A stretch of DNA of 11,337 bases from an uncultured Lachnospiraceae bacterium (GTDB taxonomy: Bacteria; Bacillota; Clostridia; Lachnospirales; Lachnospiraceae): NCBI GenBank assembly GCA_910586025.1, contig CAJUIO010000108.1:1-11337 (forward strand), given 5' to 3'. The position numbers and the translations under genes are program-made. Position 1 is the first letter of the stretch. The number at the start of each line of letters is the position of its first letter. The notes under the pieces were generated by a model. It was not told the origin of the DNA. It worked only from the letters and a program-made list of their open reading frames with translations, and ran no database searches. Shown one piece after another: positions 7,638 to 11,337 of the stretch.

Positions 7638-8621
7638 ATGCTGCCACTTGTCAGTGTGATCGTGCCGGTTTACAACGGCGAGGCTTATCTCGAAAAGTGC
7701 ATAGAGAGCCTGGAAAACCAGACCTATGAAAATCTGGAAATCATTATCGTCAACGACGGCTCCACGGACGGCACGGGTGCCGTCTGTGTGAGACTCAAGA
7801 AAAGATTTGACAATATACACGTGATCTCCACGGAGGATGCGGGAGTATCCGCGGCAAGAAATGCGGGAATCCGCGCGGCCAAGGGAACCTATATCACCTT
7901 CGTGGATGCGGACGACAGGCTCCGCCCGAGGGCGGTGGAGGTTTTATACGGCTGTATATCGGAGACAGGGAGCGATGTCGCAGGCTGCAGATTTTATTCC
8001 TTTGGGAATGATGCGCAGTGGCAGAGCTTTCTGGGAAAACGCTACCGGATTGAGGAGCCCCGGACCTATGCTCCCGCCGAATATCTGAAGGAGCAGGTTC
8101 TGAACGGGAACAGCCGGTGCTGGAGCAAGCTTTACCGCAGGGCGGCTGTCGGGAATCTGGGCTTTCAGGAGGGGCTGACCATCGGGGAGGATATGCTGTT
8201 TCTGGTACGGCTCCTGCCCTATATCCGCAGCGTTTCGGAGATCAGCTATCCGGGCTACGGCTACTATCAGAATCCAAAGGGAGCCATGAACAGGAGGTTT
8301 ACGCCAAGATACATGGATCAGATCACCTGCTGGGAGCTGGCGAGGAAGGAAATTCTGGAAATGGATCCCAGGCTGTACGACCAGGTGACCATGATCCTGA
8401 TCATGGGGATTCTCCTTACCGTGGGAAAGCTGGCCGCCCTTTCCCCGGCGGAGCGGAAGAAGAATGAGAAGTATGTGAGGATATGCTATGACAAGCTGAA
8501 GGAAGAGAGCAGGGCGGCTGGGGCCTGCAGGAATCTCCCGGAGGGGTATCAGGTAAAGAGGAAATTTTTCCTGAATGCGCCGGGGCTGTACCTTTTTTTG
8601 TATCATTTCAGAGACAAATAG
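7638..8621 (+). CDS. GT2 family glycosyltransferase, second copy
   Basis: A 327-residue GT-A enzyme. LVSVIVPVYNGEAYL at 4-18, NDGS at 39-42, GVSAARNAG at 69-77, the metal-binding DADD at 90-93 and GEDMLF at 183-188 follow the canonical GT2 (EpsJ/WaaB-like) pattern without lost residues. AAGGA at 7624-7628 is 9 bases upstream of the ATG. The 22-base gap before it is the largest in the operon and contains no hairpin or promoter that I can see. The C-terminal part ends in a hydrophobic and aromatic stretch (LNAPGLYLFLYHFRDK) that may touch the membrane. It probably adds another sugar in the same repeat unit. Donor and acceptor cannot be told from the sequence. Confidence 0.92.
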   Translation: MLPLVSVIVPVYNGEAYLEKCIESLENQTYENLEIIIVNDGSTDGTGAVCVRLKKRFDNIHVISTEDAGVSAARNAGIRAAKGTYITFVDADDRLRPRAVEVLYGCISETGSDVAGCRFYSFGNDAQWQSFLGKRYRIEEPRTYAPAEYLKEQVLNGNSRCWSKLYRRAAVGNLGFQEGLTIGEDMLFLVRLLPYIRSVSEISYPGYGYYQNPKGAMNRRFTPRYMDQITCWELARKEILEMDPRLYDQVTMILIMGILLTVGKLAALSPAERKKNEKYVRICYDKLKEESRAAGACRNLPEGYQVKRKFFLNAPGLYLFLYHFRDK

Positions 8622-8625
8622 AAAC

Positions 8626-8630
8626 AGGAG
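8626..8630 (+). promoter_or_regulatory. Ribosome binding site that decides the pyruvyl transferase start
   Basis: AGGAG at 8626-8630 lies 5 bases before the ATG at 8636. An in-frame GTG at 8630 would use the last base of this site as its own first base, so it cannot be served by it; ATG 8636 is the start. Confidence 0.75.
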
Positions 8631-8635
8631 TGTTC

Positions 8636-9835
8636 ATGGACGAGAAGAAATTGGTCATGTATATGCATGCCGGCAGCGGAAATCACGGCTGTGAGGCTAT
8701 CGTAAACAGCGTCTGCCATATGATAAAGGAAAAGCCGGTGCTTGTGAGCTATTACGGCAGTGAGGACGAGAGATATTCCCTGAGGGAGCTGTGCGAGATC
8801 AAAAGCGAGCGGCGCTTTGAGGATCACAGGCTGGCTCACATTCTCTATTACGGTTACCGCAGGCTTTCGGGGGACGAGGAGAGCTTTATCCGCTACCGCT
8901 ATGGGGATGTCTTCCGGGGAAAGGTGCCGCCTCTTGCCGTCTCCATCGGCGGGGACAACTACTGCTACGATAACATGCTGAAGGATCTGCGTCTTGCAAA
9001 CTCGGCCTTTAACCGAAAGGGAACCAGGACGGTGCTGCTTGGCTGCTCCATTGAACCGGAGCTTCTTGAACGGAAGGATATCGCGGAGGACCTCATGAGA
9101 TATCACACCATAATAGCCAGGGAGAGCATCACCTGCCACGCCCTCCTCAAGATGAAGGAGCGGGCGGGGGAAACAGACCTCCGGATCCTCTGTTATCCGG
9201 ATCCGGCATTCACGCTTCGGGCAAAGGAGCTCCCTCTTCCAAAGGGCTTTACCGCCGGCAATACGGTGGGAGTCAATGTGAGTCCCATGATACAGGACAA
9301 TGAGAGCCGGGCGGGAATTACCATGGAAAGCTATCATTATCTTTTGCGGTTTATCATAGAAAATACGGATATGCAGATCGCCCTGATCCCTCATGTAGTG
9401 TGGGCAAGAAGCGATGACAGAAAACCGATCCAAGAGCTGTATGATGCGTTCCGCAATACGGGAAGAGTGGTGCAGATCCCGGACGGAAGCTGTCAGGAGC
9501 TCAAGGGAGCGATCGGCCGCTGCAGACTGTTCGTGGGGGCAAGAACTCACGCCACCATAGCCGCCTATTCCTCCTGTGTTCCCACTCTGGTGGTAGGCTA
9601 TTCCGTGAAGGCCGCAGGAATTGCACAGGATCTGTTCGATGCGCAGGAAAACTATGTGCTGCCGGTGCAGAGCCTCAGGCACCGGGAAGAGCTTGCCAGG
9701 GGATTTTCCTGGCTTCTTGCGAATGAAAACGAAATAAGGACAAGGCTTTCAGAGATTATGCCCTCCTATCAGGAGAGGGCAGTGGAGACGGGGAAAGAAG
9801 TAGACAGATTATGGGAAGAGTGCAGGCTGCTGTAA
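8636..9835 (+). CDS. Polysaccharide pyruvyl transferase family protein
   Basis: The protein has 399 residues and is assigned to the PF04230 family (CsaB, WcaK, EpsO relatives), which moves pyruvate from phosphoenolpyruvate onto a sugar as a ketal and so gives the glycan a negative charge. Visible family marks are GSGNHGCEA at 13-21, SIGGDNYCYD at 103-112, LLGCSIEPE at 134-142, ARES at 161-164, YPDPAF at 187-192, NVSPM at 214-218, IPHVVW at 251-256 and the C-terminal FVGARTHATIAAYSS at 299-313 with VGYSVKAAGI at 320-329. It has no signal peptide or membrane span, so it should act in the cytosol on the lipid-linked unit before export. Some members of this family have other roles, so pyruvylation is likely but not proven. 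The gene ends inside the first 25 bases of the flippase gene. Confidence 0.9.
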   Translation: MDEKKLVMYMHAGSGNHGCEAIVNSVCHMIKEKPVLVSYYGSEDERYSLRELCEIKSERRFEDHRLAHILYYGYRRLSGDEESFIRYRYGDVFRGKVPPLAVSIGGDNYCYDNMLKDLRLANSAFNRKGTRTVLLGCSIEPELLERKDIAEDLMRYHTIIARESITCHALLKMKERAGETDLRILCYPDPAFTLRAKELPLPKGFTAGNTVGVNVSPMIQDNESRAGITMESYHYLLRFIIENTDMQIALIPHVVWARSDDRKPIQELYDAFRNTGRVVQIPDGSCQELKGAIGRCRLFVGARTHATIAAYSSCVPTLVVGYSVKAAGIAQDLFDAQENYVLPVQSLRHREELARGFSWLLANENEIRTRLSEIMPSYQERAVETGKEVDRLWEECRLL

Positions 9836-11337
9836 AAAATATCGCCTTCGGACAGGCCGGAAATTTAATAACACAGATTCTGAATTTTGTGCTGCGGACG
9901 CTGTTCATCCGGCACCTGGGAGACACCTTAAACGGAGTGAACGGCCTGTACACCAATGTGCTCTCCGTTCTTTCCATGGCGGAGCTTGGAATCGGGACAG
10001 CGTTAAACTACAGCCTCTACAAGCCGGTGGCCAGAAAGGACATTGAGAAGATCAAGTCCTACATGCTTCTGTACAAGCAGGCCTACCGTGTGATCGGGAT
10101 CGTGGTGGCAGTGATCGGGATTGCCTGCGCACCCTTTCTGCCCTATATCGTAAAGGCCTCCGAGGGGATCCCGGTGAGGGACCTGACACTCTATTATCTG
10201 ATTTTCCTGTTTAACACGGTGAGCACCTACTTTGTCTCCTACAAGTACAGTCTCATCAATGCGGAACAGAAGAACTATATTCAGACAAATATCATAACCG
10301 TCACCAAGATGATCACGGTGGTGCTTCAGATGGCGGTGATTCTGGCGACGGGCAGCTTTTACGCCTACCTGCTTACTGCGGCCGGGGTGGAGCTCTTACA
10401 GAAAATTTTTGTAAGCCGTTATCTGGACCGGAGGTATCCATATCTCAAAGACAGAGATGTCAGGAAGCTGTCCGGGGAGGAGACTGCGGAGATCGTCACT
10501 AAGACAAAGGCGCTGGTGTTCCACAAGGTGGGGGACGTGGCGAGGCTGCAGACAGACAGCATGATCATAACCGGCTTTATCAGTGCGGCGGTCAGCAGCT
10601 TCGTGGACAACTACAATATGGTTCTGAACTCCGTGGCAAATGTGGTTAACATTATATTTAACTCCGTGCTTTCCAGCTTCGGAAATCTTTTTGCCACAGA
10701 GAGCAGGCAGAAGCAGTATCAGATCTTTAAGGTTTACCGTTTTGCGGCATGCTGGATCTACGGGTTTTCCGCCATGGGTTTTTCCCTTCTTCTCACACCT
10801 CTCATTGAGCTCTGGCTGGGAGAGGAGAGGACATTGGCCTTTTCCGTGGTGATCTGCATTTTAATTGACTATTATTTTAAGGGGGACCGGATCGTGCTCT
10901 CCAACTTCAAGACGGCAGCGGGGGTGTTCGAGCAGGACAAATACCTTGCGCTTATCCAGGGGGGTGTAAATCTGGTGATCTCCATAGCGCTGGTGCGCAG
11001 GATCGGTCTGGTCGGGGTTTATGTGGGCACCATTGTATCGGGCCTCATCGCCAATGTGACCAAGCCGGTGATCATCTATCGTGTGATCCTGGACCGGCCG
11101 GTGAGGGAATACTTTATAGATTCCGCAAAATATCTGATAACGCTGCTTGGCACCTTCGGACTTCTGTCAGCGGTGAAGGCCCTTGTGATGCGGTCCGTGA
11201 CCATCGCCTCCTTTGCCGTGATGTTTGTGGTGATATGTGCGGCGTTTAACGGAATTTTTCTTTTCCTGTTCGGAAGGACGGAGGAGTTCAGATATCTGCT
11301 TAATCTGTTGACAGGGAAGCTTGGAAGGATTTTGGGA
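9811..11337 (+). CDS. Wzx-type polysaccharide flippase, 3' end cut by the window
   Basis: The frame stays open from the ATG at 9811 to the last base, giving 509 residues with no stop. Since flippases of this kind are usually about 480-520 residues, little should be missing. The protein is strongly hydrophobic with about 12-14 predicted membrane segments (for example 10-32, 43-66, 93-115, 126-145, 163-182, 184-200, 310-336, 340-356, 380-396, 400-424, 438-458, 464-488). The N-terminal block around ITQILNFVLRTLFIRHLGDTLNGVNGLYTNVL and MAELGIGTAL matches the MOP-superfamily polysaccharide exporter start in Firmicutes. It would flip the finished undecaprenyl-linked repeat unit to the outer face for the polymerase. 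The start lies inside the pyruvyl transferase gene, a 25-base overlap in another frame. The only ribosome site is a weak GAAAGAAG at 9793-9800, so translation is probably coupled to the upstream gene. No other Met occurs before residue 56, which supports this start. Confidence 0.88.
   Translation, partial: MGRVQAAVKNIAFGQAGNLITQILNFVLRTLFIRHLGDTLNGVNGLYTNVLSVLSMAELGIGTALNYSLYKPVARKDIEKIKSYMLLYKQAYRVIGIVVAVIGIACAPFLPYIVKASEGIPVRDLTLYYLIFLFNTVSTYFVSYKYSLINAEQKNYIQTNIITVTKMITVVLQMAVILATGSFYAYLLTAAGVELLQKIFVSRYLDRRYPYLKDRDVRKLSGEETAEIVTKTKALVFHKVGDVARLQTDSMIITGFISAAVSSFVDNYNMVLNSVANVVNIIFNSVLSSFGNLFATESRQKQYQIFKVYRFAACWIYGFSAMGFSLLLTPLIELWLGEERTLAFSVVICILIDYYFKGDRIVLSNFKTAAGVFEQDKYLALIQGGVNLVISIALVRRIGLVGVYVGTIVSGLIANVTKPVIIYRVILDRPVREYFIDSAKYLITLLGTFGLLSAVKALVMRSVTIASFAVMFVVICAAFNGIFLFLFGRTEEFRYLLNLLTGKLGRILG

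Noticed and set aside
6578..8621. The two GT2 genes considered as a recent tandem duplication
   Set aside because: Similarity is limited to the common GT2 N-terminal motifs; the C-terminal halves differ in sequence and length, and no DNA repeat is visible.
8603..9682. 359-codon minus-strand open frame opposite the pyruvyl transferase gene
   Set aside because: The plus-strand protein has clear family motifs throughout; the minus-strand product resembles nothing.
1..11337. Mobile element, CRISPR array, toxin-antitoxin or defence system
   Set aside because: No transposase, terminal inverted repeats, spaced direct repeats, nuclease or small paired genes were seen.

Overview
The window looks like part of a Wzx/Wzy-type surface polysaccharide (capsule or exopolysaccharide) locus from a low-to-moderate GC Firmicute. 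A gut Lachnospiraceae/Clostridium-like organism fits best. This rests on the strong AGGAG-type ribosome binding sites, tight gene packing, a sigma-A promoter of Gram-positive style, and the protein families; it is an inference and no taxonomic marker gene is present.

Layout: bases 1-116 are an AT-rich non-coding leader with one good promoter (TTGCCT, 17-base spacer, TATAAT with an extended -10). Nine genes then follow, all on the plus strand, with gaps of 0-22 bases or short overlaps and no visible terminator, so they probably form one operon. In order they are: a PglK/MsbA-type ABC exporter (138-1904); a GT11 fucosyltransferase-like enzyme (1915-2943); a Wzy-like polymerase (2940-4112); a polyprenyl-phosphate sugar-1-phosphate transferase (4113-5522); a GT4 glycosyltransferase (5533-6570); two GT2 glycosyltransferases (6578-7615 and 7638-8621); a polysaccharide pyruvyl transferase (8636-9835); and a Wzx-type flippase (9811 to the window edge, 3' end cut).

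How they would work together (inference from family roles): the phosphoglycosyltransferase loads the first sugar phosphate onto undecaprenyl phosphate. The GT4, two GT2 and GT11-like enzymes extend it to a repeat unit of up to about five sugars, and the pyruvyl transferase adds an acidic ketal. Wzx flips the unit and Wzy polymerises it outside. The leading ABC exporter is the odd part, because it belongs to a family that can also flip lipid-linked glycans, so the operon carries two candidate flippases.

Chain-length and tyrosine-kinase regulators, attachment enzymes and nucleotide-sugar synthesis genes are not in this window. I saw no tRNA, rRNA, CRISPR array, insertion sequence or other mobile element. 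The system looks like a known type with some unusual details; I do not see evidence for a wholly new class of system.
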